64,000 nt of DNA from Chryseobacterium ureilyticum (GTDB lineage: Bacteria > Bacteroidota > Bacteroidia > Flavobacteriales > Weeksellaceae). Shown one piece after another: positions 45,682 through 54,184 of this stretch. The translations under genes and the position numbers were made by a program. How positions within the stretch are numbered: the stretch's first letter is position 1; the number at the start of each line of letters is the position of its first letter. The stretch lies in NCBI RefSeq assembly GCF_900156735.1, contig NZ_FTOL01000001.1, positions 930,001 through 994,000 of the forward strand, given 5' to 3'. The notes beneath the pieces were generated by a model that searched no databases, had not been told where the DNA came from, and saw nothing but the letters and a program-made list of their open reading frames with translations.

Positions 45682-46071
45682 TTATAAATTTATACTGTTA
45701 TTGATGTGTTCAATCTCTGGGTTTTCTCCGTCACTATTCCTTTTTGATCTTCCATATAAGCCAATTTCCAGATCATTAGGTGTTTCATTATCCAATTCTG
45801 ATGGATGTACATACGTATACATACCATACCCATGACCGGAAACAAGCCAGCCTTCGGTAGAATTCAAATGAATGACACTGAAATCTCCGGCAGAACCTCC
45901 GGCAAACACAGGTCCAAATTCCTTCATCAATTGAATGGCTTCGTCTTTTACATCTTTTACCGTCGTAATGTCATCAAAAATAATATAAGTTCCGTTTTTG
46001 AAAAGTACCCAATCTTGGTATTCAGGATTAATAGCAAGTGTTACATGTTTAATGATTTCTAAGTTGTCCAT
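45682..46071 (-). CDS. Soluble protein of unknown function
   Basis: This 129-residue acidic protein has a Gly-rich stretch, GPVFAGGSAGDFSVIHL, followed by WLVSGHGYGMYTYVHPSEL. I recognise no family. Its position three bases before a DUF2750 gene suggests co-expression. It resembles small immunity-type proteins only in size and charge. Confidence 0.75.
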   Translation of the reverse strand: MDNLEIIKHVTLAINPEYQDWVLFKNGTYIIFDDITTVKDVKDEAIQLMKEFGPVFAGGSAGDFSVIHLNSTEGWLVSGHGYGMYTYVHPSELDNETPNDLEIGLYGRSKRNSDGENPEIEHINNSINL

Positions 46072-46118
46072 GGTTTAAATTGAGTTGTTATTAGTTTGAA
46101 TATAAGAAAAAAATATAT

Positions 46119-46700
46119 TTATAAGATTCCTTTAATCCTTAAATGTTGTAATAGCATAATCGTTTTTGCATCCTTGATTTCCCCTTTATCAATCATGGTA
46201 AGAGCTTCATCAAAAGATAATTCAAGGACCTCAATATTTTCTCCCTCTTCTTCTAGCCCGCCACCGGAATTAATTTTCATGTCTTGGGAGTATTCAGCAA
46301 TGAAAAAATAAAGGATTTCTGTTACGGAACCTGGTGACATATAGGCTTCAAAAACCTTTTCCACCTTGGAAATTTTATATCCCGTTTCTTCCTCTGTCTC
46401 TCTTTTGATACAGTCTTCGGGATTGTCATTATCTAATAGCCCGGCACAAGCTTCAATCAGCATTCCGGTAGTATTTCCGTTAATATAAGTTGGTAGCCTG
46501 AATTGTCTGGTAAGAATAACCGAATTAGAAACATTGTTGTACAGCAAGATTACAGCTCCGTTTCCACGATCATAAGCTTCTCTGCTTTGGGTTTCTGTAG
46601 TTCCGTCTTTTTTAAGAATGTTAAAAGTGACTTTATTTAAAGTATACCAGTTATCCGATAAGATATCTGTTTGTAAAATAGTAATATTTGGATTTTGCAT
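46119..46700 (-). CDS. nudK: NUDIX hydrolase, GDP-mannose pyrophosphatase NudK type
   Basis: This 193-residue cytoplasmic enzyme hydrolyses GDP-mannose or a similar nucleotide sugar to the sugar phosphate and nucleotide. The NUDIX box is present as [23 protein letters not shown]. The [13 protein letters not shown] segment, [23 protein letters not shown] and [16 protein letters not shown] follow E. coli NudK closely in order and spacing, and the length (191 in E. coli) agrees. It sits in the leftward run 28 bases after the TIGR01777 gene. Confidence 0.94.
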   Translation of the reverse strand: MQNPNITILQTDILSDNWYTLNKVTFNILKKDGTTETQSREAYDRGNGAVILLYNNVSNSVILTRQFRLPTYINGNTTGMLIEACAGLLDNDNPEDCIKRETEEETGYKISKVEKVFEAYMSPGSVTEILYFFIAEYSQDMKINSGGGLEEEGENIEVLELSFDEALTMIDKGEIKDAKTIMLLQHLRIKGIL

Positions 46701-46728
46701 AATGCAGTTTGAATTCTTTATTTTTTAA

Positions 46729-47637
46729 TTATTTTGATTGTAATAAATCCTGTAATGCTTCCCTTAGATCAGGAAACTTGAATTGAAAACCTGTAGCCAG
46801 TATTTTTTGTGAAGAAGCTCGGGAACCTTCCAATATTGCCGTTGCCAATTCACCAAACATTAGTTTTAAAACAAAACCAGGAACATTCGGCATGAATAAA
46901 GGTTTATGTAATACCTCCGCAATTTTCTTTGTTAGATCAGCATTAGTGGCATGTTGAGGAGAAACAGCATTATATGGACCTTCCACGGTTGAATTTTTTA
47001 AAGCAAATTCATAGATACCACAAATATCTTCAATGTGAATCCATGGCATATATTGTTTCCCTGTACCTAAAGGTGAACCCACGTAATACTGAATAGGTGG
47101 AATCATCTTCTTTAATGCACCATCTTTTTCAGTAAGAACCACTGCTGTTCTTACTTTTACAACTCTTTCAGCAATATTCTGTTCTTTAAATTCATCAGCA
47201 GCTTTTTCCCATAAAACAACGACTTCACTTAAAAAATCATTGCCAGGAAAGTCTTGTTCTGTATAAATTTTTTCTGTAGTAATAGTACCATAAAAATTAA
47301 TCCCTGAAGCCGAAATAAAAGATTTAAGCCGAATGTTTTTCTCTTTTAAAGTCTTTAAAAGTAATCCCGCAGAATCAACCCTGCTGGAAATCAATTCTTT
47401 TTTTCTTTCAGCAGTCCATCGTTTCTCTGAAATATTGGCACCTGCAAGATGAATGATGTGGGAAATATGATCTAAAGCAGATTCGTCAATAGTTCCTTTT
47501 GCCAGGTTCCATTCATATTCATTGGAGTGTTGCTTTTTTCTCGTCAGAAACCTTACTTCGTATTCATTTCCGATTCTTTTTGCAAGTTCTTTGGCAACCA
47601 GTCCATTGGCTCCTGTAATCAAAACCGCTTCTTTCAT
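46729..47637 (-). CDS. TIGR01777 family NAD-dependent epimerase/dehydratase-like protein
   Basis: This 302-residue cytoplasmic SDR-like protein has the dinucleotide-binding motif TGANGLVAKELA, the segment ISHIIHLAGANISEKRWT and the motif SASGINFYG. The C-terminal DUF1731 part ends ILATGFQFKFPDLREALQDLL. This matches TIGR01777 (YfcH type), often described as SulA-like or epimerase. The substrate is unknown. Short gaps on both sides place it in the leftward run. Confidence 0.93.
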   Translation of the reverse strand: MKEAVLITGANGLVAKELAKRIGNEYEVRFLTRKKQHSNEYEWNLAKGTIDESALDHISHIIHLAGANISEKRWTAERKKELISSRVDSAGLLLKTLKEKNIRLKSFISASGINFYGTITTEKIYTEQDFPGNDFLSEVVVLWEKAADEFKEQNIAERVVKVRTAVVLTEKDGALKKMIPPIQYYVGSPLGTGKQYMPWIHIEDICGIYEFALKNSTVEGPYNAVSPQHATNADLTKKIAEVLHKPLFMPNVPGFVLKLMFGELATAILEGSRASSQKILATGFQFKFPDLREALQDLLQSK

Positions 47638-47665
47638 AATAATGTATTTGGTGATGTAGTGTATA

Positions 47666-48010
47666 TTATGCCTGATTTTTAACGATCAAAACAAAGTCTT
47701 CCTTTAAGACTTTATAGCCATAGTCATAAATAAATTTGTATTCAGAACCGTTCTTATAAACTTTAAGATTAGTAAAATAATCAAAATCAAAGCCTAAACC
47801 ATCCAGCTTAGCCTTGGAGACTTTAGTTTTACCGTCGATATTTATTTCCCGAAGAATACGATAATTTTTGCGAAGCTTATTGTTAACGTTCCGCATAAGA
47901 TTCGTAGAATCCTTGTTCTGTTTATTATTATAGGCGTTTCGGCAGGCATCATTACAGAACTTTTTATCAGACCTCCCAATAATTTTTTCGCCACATTCCA
48001 GGCAGTTCAT
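47666..48010 (-). CDS. Zinc-ribbon protein (DUF2116-like)
   Basis: This 114-residue protein opens with CLECGEKIIGRSDKKFCNDACRNAYNN, a four-Cys treble-clef-like zinc ribbon (CxxC near residue 3 and CxxxC near residue 18). The remaining 85 residues are of mixed alpha/beta type and unknown. The start codon overlaps the end of the upstream HPP-family gene by one base, so translation may be coupled. It is possibly nucleic-acid binding (inference). Confidence 0.85.
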   Translation of the reverse strand: MNCLECGEKIIGRSDKKFCNDACRNAYNNKQNKDSTNLMRNVNNKLRKNYRILREINIDGKTKVSKAKLDGLGFDFDYFTNLKVYKNGSEYKFIYDYGYKVLKEDFVLIVKNQA

Positions 48011-48624
48011 TATTTTTTTATTTTGTTTGGATGTACATGTCCGTGAGCATGTTTTTTTCTTAACAGTCTTATAAATCTGCTGTGAGAAGGGTAGCTTCTG
48101 TTAGGTGTTATATTATTAAAGAATAAAGCTACAAGAAGCAAAATAATACACCCTGATAAAACAGGAGAGATAACATACCAATATCCTAAATCAGGAATTT
48201 TTCCCGTAGAACTTACTGCAATCAGAGCTGTTGCTCCTCCCGGTGGATGCAGGGTTTTTGTATACTGCATCAAAACGATGGAGAAAGCTACGGCAAGAGG
48301 AGCCGAGAGCCAGATAATATCAGGAACAATTTTATAAACGGTGACTCCTACAATAGCAGAAAGAACATGTCCGCCAATCAGATTTCTGGGTTGTGCCAAC
48401 GGGCTTTGTATTGCACCATAAATAAGGACACTAGAGGCTCCAAAAGAACCTATCAAAAATATATTTTCAGTTTCCGTTAAAGAATGAGATTGGATAAATG
48501 CAATGATTCCTATTCCAAAAAAGGCACCCAAAAAGGACCAGAAATGCTCTTTATAATCAACTAGCGTTTCTTTATAGATCACGTATTTTGACACTCTGAA
48601 TGTCCTTTTTATTGTCTTCTTCAT
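48010..48624 (-). CDS. HPP family integral membrane protein
   Basis: This 204-residue protein has about four or five membrane helices and the signature LHPPGGATALIAV near residue 125, which defines the HPP family. Other conserved parts are GSFGASSVLIYGAIQSPLAQPRN and GHVLSAIVGV. Some plant and cyanobacterial members carry nitrite, but transport here is unproven. It is the first gene of the leftward run, with TATCTTTG about 50 bases upstream. Confidence 0.92.
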   Translation of the reverse strand: MKKTIKRTFRVSKYVIYKETLVDYKEHFWSFLGAFFGIGIIAFIQSHSLTETENIFLIGSFGASSVLIYGAIQSPLAQPRNLIGGHVLSAIVGVTVYKIVPDIIWLSAPLAVAFSIVLMQYTKTLHPPGGATALIAVSSTGKIPDLGYWYVISPVLSGCIILLLVALFFNNITPNRSYPSHSRFIRLLRKKHAHGHVHPNKIKK

Positions 48625-48675
48625 TGAATTGTTTGAATAAAAGGTTTACAAAATCGGCTAATGATTTTACTAAAA

Positions 48676-48683
48676 CAAAGATA
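48676..48683 (-). promoter_or_regulatory. Putative -7 element of the HPP gene promoter
   Basis: TATCTTTG on the minus strand fits TAnnTTTG, about 50 bases before the start codon. Confidence 0.4.
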
Positions 48684-48834
48684 CATAATTATCCATTTGT
48701 AAGTGGATAGGATTTATAATAGAGTCTGTCTGTGTAAAAAGTAGATTATTTCTGTAAACCTGCGGTTAAAAACAGTTGTCAGAATATCAGAATATGAATT
48801 AAAATGAGTGATTGGAGATACTGAATTTTACGCT

Positions 48835-48867
48835 ATTCTTGTCAAGGTTCCAAACCTTGACAAGAAT
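48835..48867. repeat. Perfect 15-bp inverted repeat
   Basis: ATTCTTGTCAAGGTT and AACCTTGACAAGAAT surround the loop CCA. There is no long T run after it, so it is not a typical terminator. Confidence 0.8.
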
Positions 48868-48880
48868 AATTCGAACAAAT

Positions 48881-48922
48881 TGCCACTAATTCACGAATAA
48901 AAAAAATCGTGCATTAGTGGCA
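48881..48922. repeat. Inverted pair of the dispersed repeat
   Basis: TGCCACTAATTCACGA (48881-48896) and TCGTGCATTAGTGGCA (48907-48922) are reverse complements except at one base, separated by ATAAAAAAAA. The whole can fold into a hairpin. Confidence 0.75.
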
Positions 48923-48953
48923 AAAAAAACAGGATAAAAAAACTTCTATCCTG
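48922..48953 (-). terminator. Terminator of the XRE regulator gene
   Basis: On the minus strand CAGGATA, a 10-base loop and TATCCTG are followed by eight T. Confidence 0.8.
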
Positions 48954-48991
48954 ATTGGTATTTTTTAGTATCTATCCTGAAAAGGATAATC

Positions 48992-49372
48992 TTATTTTTC
49001 ACTTTTCAGTTTACTGATTTCCTCTTTTAGCAGGCTGATATATTCTTGTAAATTCTTAATGATTTCAATGCTTAATTCATTATTTATATATCCCATATTG
49101 TTGGCTGAAAAACCACTGTTTCCAACATTCGCTCCTGGGCTATCATTAAATACAGGATTTTCAATATTAATCTTAACTTCCTCCTCTTCATAAATTTCCT
49201 CAACAGGCACTTCAAGAAATTTAGCAAGTTTATCCCATTCAGCTTGTATAATTTTTACAGTTCCGCTTTCTTTTCTGCTATAATTAGAAACATCTGTAGC
49301 AATAGCATCAGCAACTTGCTGTTGGGTAAAACCTTTTCTCTTTCTGACTGTACGTAGTTTTTCTTTTTGCAT
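48992..49372 (-). CDS. XRE-type helix-turn-helix regulator with C-terminal coiled coil
   Basis: This 126-residue DNA-binding protein has an HTH_3 domain at about residues 3-60 (LRTVRKRKGFTQQQVADAIA, YSRKESGTVK), a Gly/Asn-rich linker, and a C-terminal heptad-like helix (IIKNLQEYISLLKEEISKL) that may dimerise it. The frame is open to 49444, but MQKEKLRTV at 49372 is the natural start. It diverges from ssb. The target genes are unknown. Confidence 0.9.
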   Translation of the reverse strand: MQKEKLRTVRKRKGFTQQQVADAIATDVSNYSRKESGTVKIIQAEWDKLAKFLEVPVEEIYEEEEVKINIENPVFNDSPGANVGNSGFSANNMGYINNELSIEIIKNLQEYISLLKEEISKLKSEK

Positions 49373-49698
49373 TTTAGACGTTTTTACAAATTTGCAAAAA
49401 AATAATGTATAAAATATAGAGGTTTTCAAAATTTTTATCAACAAAAATAAAATCTATTATTCTTGCGTAGGTTCCTTTTATTCCCTTTTATTTTAAAACA
49501 ATATGAAGATTTTTTACTACAAAAAATAATGATTGTGAAACAATTTTAATTTCACTTACCCGATTACAAGCGACTACAAATGAATTTAAATAGTTTATAA
49601 CCGACTGTAACTTGGTGATATTCCAAACTTTGCAACAGAGATTTGAGAAAACAGTGAACGTCTCTTATCTGAATATTAATTTAAAAAATCTAAACATT
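49373..49698. other. Gene-free divergent promoter region between XRE and ssb
   Basis: These 326 bases are AT-rich. I see no gene, and no exact TTTG-N19-TAnnTTTG promoter. CGACTACAA (about 49571) and the related CGACTGTAA (about 49602) are weak repeats that could be regulator sites. The frame of ssb is open back to about 49612, but family alignment places its start at 49699. Confidence 0.5.
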
Positions 49699-50031
49699 AT
49701 GTCACTAAGAAACAAAGTAACACTAATTGGTTACACAGGAAAAGAAGTAGAAATGGTAAACTTTGATAACGGAAACGTAAAAGCAAGCGTATCTCTGGCT
49801 ACAAGTGATCATTACACCAATGCTAAAGGTGAAAAAGTAGAAGAAACACAATGGCACAATCTGATTGCCTTCGGGAAAACAGCAGAGATCTTTGAAAAAT
49901 ATGTTCCCAAAGGAAAAGAAATAGCCATTGAAGGAAAGCTTACGTACAGATCTTATGAAGATAAAGATGGCGTAAAGCGTTACGTTACAGAAATTCGCGT
50001 TGATGAGATCTTATTATTAGGCGGTAAATAA
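49699..50031 (+). CDS. ssb: Single-stranded DNA-binding protein
   Basis: This 110-residue protein is a single OB fold: SLRNKVTLIGYTGKEVEM at the start, the LATSDHYTN and EETQWHNLIAFGKTAE segments in the middle, and YVPKGKEIAIEGKLTYRSYEDKDG near the end. It lacks the long acidic C-terminal tail of replication SSB (DDDIPF type), so it is a short accessory SSB or one used in repair (inference). The HRDC gene starts 14 bases later, so both are probably co-transcribed. Confidence 0.93.
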   Translation: MSLRNKVTLIGYTGKEVEMVNFDNGNVKASVSLATSDHYTNAKGEKVEETQWHNLIAFGKTAEIFEKYVPKGKEIAIEGKLTYRSYEDKDGVKRYVTEIRVDEILLLGGK

Positions 50032-50045
50032 TTCTAAAAACATAA

Positions 50046-50498
50046 ATGATGAAAGTAAAAGTTTTTAAAATCAGGCTTCCTGAAGAATTTCTCTACAAAG
50101 ATCAGAAAATGCTGGATGACTTTCTTGAAGGAAACGAAATTATAAAAGTGGAGACCGCTTTTGTAAATGATGAATGTTATTGGTCTGTTATTCTGTATTT
50201 TGAAGAAAAACTACTGAAAAATACAGTTAAGGAACCCAAAGCTATTAAATACTCTGCAGAAAACGATTCTTTAAGTTACGATGAAGAACAGATTTTAAAT
50301 GCATTAAAGCTCTGGCGATCAGAGAAAGCAAGAGAGCAAAATCTGCCTACATACTTTATCGCAAGTAATAAAGAGCTAGTGTCTGTGGCAAAGTATAAAC
50401 CTGCTAAAAAGGAGGAATTACTTGAGATCAAAGGTTTCGGAAAGCATAAAATTGAAAATTATGGTGAAGAAATACTGGAGATCCTTGAAAGTGTCTGA
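50046..50498 (+). CDS. HRDC-domain protein
   Basis: This 150-residue protein has an unrecognised N-terminal part (about 1-70) and a C-terminal HRDC domain (about 80-150, ILNALKLWRSEKAREQNLP, a YFIASNKELVSVAKYKP segment, KGFGKHKIENYGEEIL). HRDC domains bind DNA in RecQ and RNase D proteins. With ssb upstream, a DNA repair or transaction role is likely (inference). No helicase or nuclease domain is attached. Confidence 0.88.
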   Translation: MMKVKVFKIRLPEEFLYKDQKMLDDFLEGNEIIKVETAFVNDECYWSVILYFEEKLLKNTVKEPKAIKYSAENDSLSYDEEQILNALKLWRSEKAREQNLPTYFIASNKELVSVAKYKPAKKEELLEIKGFGKHKIENYGEEILEILESV

Positions 50499-50528
50499 TT
50501 TTTTCAGAAGAAATGACCACATAATTGT

Positions 50529-50563
50529 AAAAGCTGGGGGAAGATTCTTTCTTCAGCTTTTTT
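50529..50563 (+). terminator. Terminator of the ssb-HRDC transcript
   Basis: AAAAGCTG pairs with CAGCTTTT. GAAGA and TCTTC inside extend the stem, and Ts follow. Confidence 0.75.
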
Positions 50564-50590
50564 ATGCTGTGTAAAGTCCATGCAATTCCG

Positions 50591-50598
50591 TACTTTTG
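50591..50598 (+). promoter_or_regulatory. Putative -7 element of hisS promoter
   Basis: TACTTTTG fits TAnnTTTG, 25 bases before the hisS ATG. Confidence 0.45.
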
Positions 50599-50623
50599 CG
50601 TAGATTAAAAAGACATACAAGAA

Positions 50624-51991
50624 ATGAAGCCAAGTTTAGCAAAAGGAACAAGAGATTTTACGGCGCAGGAAGTTTCCAGAAGAAAATATATCATCAATAT
50701 TCTACAGAATAATTTTGAATTATTCGGATTTCAGCCATTAGAAACACCTAGCTTTGAAAACCTTTCTACTTTAACAGGGAAATATGGAGAAGAAGGAGAT
50801 CGTCTGATTTTTAAAATTCTGAATTCCAGTATTAATGAAGCTAAGGACGAAAAGAAAACTCAGATGCTTACAGATTTTCAAAGAGCATTAGAAAAGCCTT
50901 TCAGCTCGGAAAATATTACAGATAAAGCCCTTCGTTATGACCTTACAGTACCTTTTGCAAGATTTGTAGCTATGAATCATGGAAAGCTTACATTTCCTTT
51001 CAAGCGTTCCCAGATCCAACCGGTTTGGAGAGCAGACAGACCTCAAAAAGGAAGATACAGAGAATTTTACCAATGTGACGCAGACGTTGTAGGTAGCGAA
51101 AGTTTATTGCAGGAAGTAGATTTGGTTCAGTTATATTTAAAATCATTCTCTGATCTTAAAGTTCCTGTAACCATTCACATGAACAACAGAAAAATCCTTT
51201 CAGGATTAGCCGAGTATGCCGGAATTACAGATAAACTGATTGATTTTACAGTAGCTCTTGATAAACTTGATAAAATCGGAAAAGACGGAGTTGTTAAAGA
51301 ATTATTAGAGAGAGAAATATCTCAGGATTCTATTGATAAATTGGATTTCTTATTTAGTCAATCTGATGATGCGTTAGAAAACCTTCTTCAGCTAAAAGAA
51401 AAATTTGCAGGGAATGAAATCGGATTACAGGGAGTAGAAGAATTAGAGTTTGTTTTAACTCAATCTCTGAATCTTGGAGTTGATATGCAGAATCTTGTAT
51501 TCAATATTACCCTAGCCAGAGGACTTGATTACTATACCGGAGCAATCTTTGAGGTGAAAGCTGACGAGGTAGCAATGGGATCCATCGGTGGAGGTGGTAG
51601 ATATGATAACCTTACAGAAGTTTTCGGGGTTAAAAATATTCCGGGAATTGGTATTTCATTCGGATTAGACAGAATTTATCTGGTAATGGAAGAGCTTAAT
51701 CTTTTCCCTGATGAAGCGTCTTCAAAGACTGAATATTTGTTTGCCAACTTTGGAGGTGAAGGAATCACAGAAGCTTTAAAACTGATTATGCAACTTCGTA
51801 CAAAAGGTATTTCAGCAGAATTGTACCCTGAGAATGCGAAAATCAACAAACAATTTACATACGCAGAAAAGAAAGGTATTAAAAATCTTGTTTTCTTAGG
51901 AGAAGAAGAAATTAAAAATGGAACTGTTACCTTTAAAAATCTTGAAGTTGGAGAACAGAAAACTGTTTCTCTGAATAAGTTTTTAGGATAA
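50624..51991 (+). CDS. hisS: Histidine--tRNA ligase
   Basis: This 455-residue cytoplasmic class II synthetase charges tRNA-His. The N-terminus [11 protein letters not shown] and the motif 2 region ([22 protein letters not shown]) are typical. The histidine motifs [15 protein letters not shown] and the motif 3 region ([20 protein letters not shown]) are intact. An anticodon-binding domain fills about 365-455. The length is close to other Bacteroidota HisRS. It is a single gene with its own promoter-like element and terminator. Confidence 0.96.
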   Translation: MKPSLAKGTRDFTAQEVSRRKYIINILQNNFELFGFQPLETPSFENLSTLTGKYGEEGDRLIFKILNSSINEAKDEKKTQMLTDFQRALEKPFSSENITDKALRYDLTVPFARFVAMNHGKLTFPFKRSQIQPVWRADRPQKGRYREFYQCDADVVGSESLLQEVDLVQLYLKSFSDLKVPVTIHMNNRKILSGLAEYAGITDKLIDFTVALDKLDKIGKDGVVKELLEREISQDSIDKLDFLFSQSDDALENLLQLKEKFAGNEIGLQGVEELEFVLTQSLNLGVDMQNLVFNITLARGLDYYTGAIFEVKADEVAMGSIGGGGRYDNLTEVFGVKNIPGIGISFGLDRIYLVMEELNLFPDEASSKTEYLFANFGGEGITEALKLIMQLRTKGISAELYPENAKINKQFTYAEKKGIKNLVFLGEEEIKNGTVTFKNLEVGEQKTVSLNKFLG

Positions 51992-52010
51992 GAACCATTC
52001 TATACAATAT

Positions 52011-52058
52011 AAAGCAGCTCAGGTTTTTTGATAAAAGAAAACTGTGAGCTGTTTTTTT
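52011..52058 (+). terminator. Terminator of hisS
   Basis: CAGCTCA pairs with TGAGCTG across a loop that can fold further (GGTTTTTT with GAAAACT), and seven T follow. Confidence 0.75.
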
Positions 52059-52097
52059 AGAACAAAAGAAAGGTTTAAACCAGTTATAAAATTTTTA

Positions 52098-53072
52098 TTA
52101 ATGCCTTAGAAGCGGTTGTGTACTGCATCTGAAAGAACCTCCGAAACTTCTGCTTATTGAAAAATCTATATATTCTACTTTAATACCATATTGTTCAATT
52201 TGGTCCCCAATATACTTGAAATCAGGATCTGTAATATAAACTTCAGGAGAAACAGGAAGTCCGTTGGTGGCTAAATTCATCGCTTCATGCAAGGTAACAT
52301 CAATTCTTTCCCAGTTTTTTAATGCTGTCGGAATTCCATCTAAGAACGCTTCTTCACAAACAACCATTAATCCTTCTTTTACAAGACCCAGAGCGCAGTC
52401 GAGATGTAAAATATCCGGATGAAGCTTTACTTCTTCTACTGTGTATCCTTGTGGTTTTAAAAGTTTTTCCAGCCATTGAATTCCAAGCCTGTTAGATGCT
52501 AATCCAGAATTTCCAACAAAGATCTGTTTACCGAAAACCAATACATCTCCACCTTCCAGAAAAGGTCCTTTTCCCAAAGTAGTATCTTCCGGCACGGCAA
52601 TTTCAGGTGAAGGAACTGCCAAATAATAACAATCCTCCGGATATACTTCCTCAAGAAATAAATCCCTCACCGGGAAAACCTCATTTCTCCGATGTAAAAA
52701 TCTCAGTGAAGATTCTATGACATGATTTCCTACTGTAAAAAATGGATCTCTCACAAAAAAGTTGGAATAACCCGCATTTCCCACTGCCTTTTTCTCAGCA
52801 TCCGTAAGCTTACGCGGACGAAGAACCTGCACACCGTATTTTTCAAGGGTCTCTTTCAAATTTGTTCTTTCAAGTTCCCATTGCTTTTGAAGATCAGGAA
52901 ATGCTTCAGAATAATCTTTTCCTTTGTTTTCAAAGTTTTCTTTTACCGCATCTTTACTTAGAAATCGAAGATCTTCAGGGCGTGGCTCTAATGGATAACC
53001 AAATTCCGATTGAGCAAGAACAACTTTTTTCAAGGGTGCAAATTCATTTTCAACAAAAATCATAAACTTCAA
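52098..53072 (-). CDS. Amidinotransferase / dimethylarginine dimethylaminohydrolase-like enzyme
   Basis: This 324-residue cytoplasmic protein belongs to the guanidino-group modifying superfamily (pentein fold). Key parts are the NFFVRDPFFTVG segment, GPFLEGGDVLVFG, the ILHLDCALGLV segment that carries the catalytic His, and the C-terminal nucleophile C316 in SRSFGGSFRCSTQPL. Related enzymes hydrolyse arginine derivatives or move an amidino group. It could also be an arginine deiminase-like protein. It is a single gene, and no arginine pathway genes lie beside it. A second Met at residue 4 is an alternative start. Confidence 0.87.
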   Translation of the reverse strand: MKFMIFVENEFAPLKKVVLAQSEFGYPLEPRPEDLRFLSKDAVKENFENKGKDYSEAFPDLQKQWELERTNLKETLEKYGVQVLRPRKLTDAEKKAVGNAGYSNFFVRDPFFTVGNHVIESSLRFLHRRNEVFPVRDLFLEEVYPEDCYYLAVPSPEIAVPEDTTLGKGPFLEGGDVLVFGKQIFVGNSGLASNRLGIQWLEKLLKPQGYTVEEVKLHPDILHLDCALGLVKEGLMVVCEEAFLDGIPTALKNWERIDVTLHEAMNLATNGLPVSPEVYITDPDFKYIGDQIEQYGIKVEYIDFSISRSFGGSFRCSTQPLLRH

Positions 53073-53320
53073 TTTTTTTACGTTTATATATGAGCAACTT
53101 TCAAACCGTTAAAGGATAAAACTTTTTAAGCCGAGCTTAAGGCAAAAATAAGCTGAAATTATATCAATTTTAAGAGGTTAAAGAAAAAAACTCTCCAAAC
53201 TATAAGAATTGAATATTTTTGAAGGTAAAAATCGGGTCAGAATTTGTAATTTGGGATCGATATAAAAATCGAGTAGAACTTTATAATTCTATTCAACAAA
53301 AACTTAAACATAAAGACCAA

Positions 53321-54184
53321 ATGAATATGATTTGTGCATTGTGCGGAACACCGCTTACATCTACAGATATGCTTGTAGGAAAGAATAAACTTGCTGATGG
53401 CGGTTATTTATGCGCTGGATGTTTTAACAAAGCCATTACTGTAAACAGAGACCTTATCAATACTCTTGATCAGTTTTATTTTGCTGAAATCAATGGGATG
53501 CTTCTTAAAAGTAAGATTGATGCAAGCCAGAATCCTGGCGGTTTTCAGTACGGAAACACCAATAGTTACGAGTATGATGCTCCTACAAGGCTGGATGAAA
53601 TCAAAGATCAGATAGTTGCCCTGAATGTAAGACTGAGTGTTTTAGCTAATGAAGAAGTCAACGAAGTGGATAAAGTTCTTGATAAAGATGAAAGACTGAT
53701 CGCCATTGCAGAATGTATCGATATGAGTAGCAGTAGAGAAGGAATTCTCTTTTCAACACAGAAAAGAGTAGTTTTCATGGATAAAAAATTCCTTGGCGGA
53801 GTAGTAAAGAATGAGTTCACACATCAGAATATTATATCTGTAGATCAGGCGGAGAATCTTTTGTATTCCGTTTTGAGGATTAATACCAGAGGAGCTGCTG
53901 CAGATTTTAAACTGCATAATAAAAGTGATGGAAGAGCTTTCTGTACTATTGTAAACGGGCAGATCAATGAACCTGCAAAACCAACCTATCAACAACCTGC
54001 ACAGCCACAATCATTCTATCAGAATACTCAGACATCTACACCCCAAAATACATCCAGCAGTCCAAAAGAATCAGCAGAAGCTATTTTTGAACAATTAGAA
54101 AAGCTTGGAAAATTAAGACAAATGGGTGTTTTAAGTGAAGAAGAATTCTCATCGCAGAAAGCAAAATTATTAGAAAGACTTTAA
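53321..54184 (+). CDS. Zinc finger, bacterial PH-like and SHOCT domain protein (array copy 1)
   Basis: This 287-residue protein starts with a four-Cys zinc finger (C5, C8, C31 and C34, DUF4428-like, CALCGTPLTS to LCAGC). A bacterial PH-like domain follows at about 95-205 (LDEIKDQIVALNVRLSVLA, ILFSTQKRVVFMDKKFLGG, a VVKNEFTHQNIISVD segment). After a Pro/Gln/Thr-rich linker a C-terminal SHOCT domain fills about 255-287. The frame is open to a TTG at 53219, but the ATG at 53321 matches the start of copies 2 and 3. No signal peptide. The function is unknown; PH-like domains often bind lipid or protein. Confidence 0.86.
   Translation: MNMICALCGTPLTSTDMLVGKNKLADGGYLCAGCFNKAITVNRDLINTLDQFYFAEINGMLLKSKIDASQNPGGFQYGNTNSYEYDAPTRLDEIKDQIVALNVRLSVLANEEVNEVDKVLDKDERLIAIAECIDMSSSREGILFSTQKRVVFMDKKFLGGVVKNEFTHQNIISVDQAENLLYSVLRINTRGAAADFKLHNKSDGRAFCTIVNGQINEPAKPTYQQPAQPQSFYQNTQTSTPQNTSSSPKESAEAIFEQLEKLGKLRQMGVLSEEEFSSQKAKLLERL

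Larger units (their letters stand above)
48625..48991. other. Gene-free stretch holding three kinds of inverted repeat
   Basis: No gene is seen here. From left to right it holds a promoter-like element for the HPP gene (48676-48683), a perfect 15-bp inverted repeat (48835-48867), a head-to-head pair of the dispersed repeat (48881-48922), and the terminator of the XRE gene. A short hairpin TATCCT/AGGATA lies at 48973-48988. Confidence 0.7.

Noticed and set aside
44531..46071. Toxin-immunity cluster
   Set aside because: No toxin, Rhs or secretion gene is nearby and no immunity family is identified with certainty; kept only as a low-interest finding.
53219..53320. Longer start (TTG at 53219) for array copy 1
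   Set aside because: Copies 2 and 3 begin right before the zinc finger, and the extra 34 residues do not look conserved. TATTTTTG at 53214-53221 may instead be its promoter.
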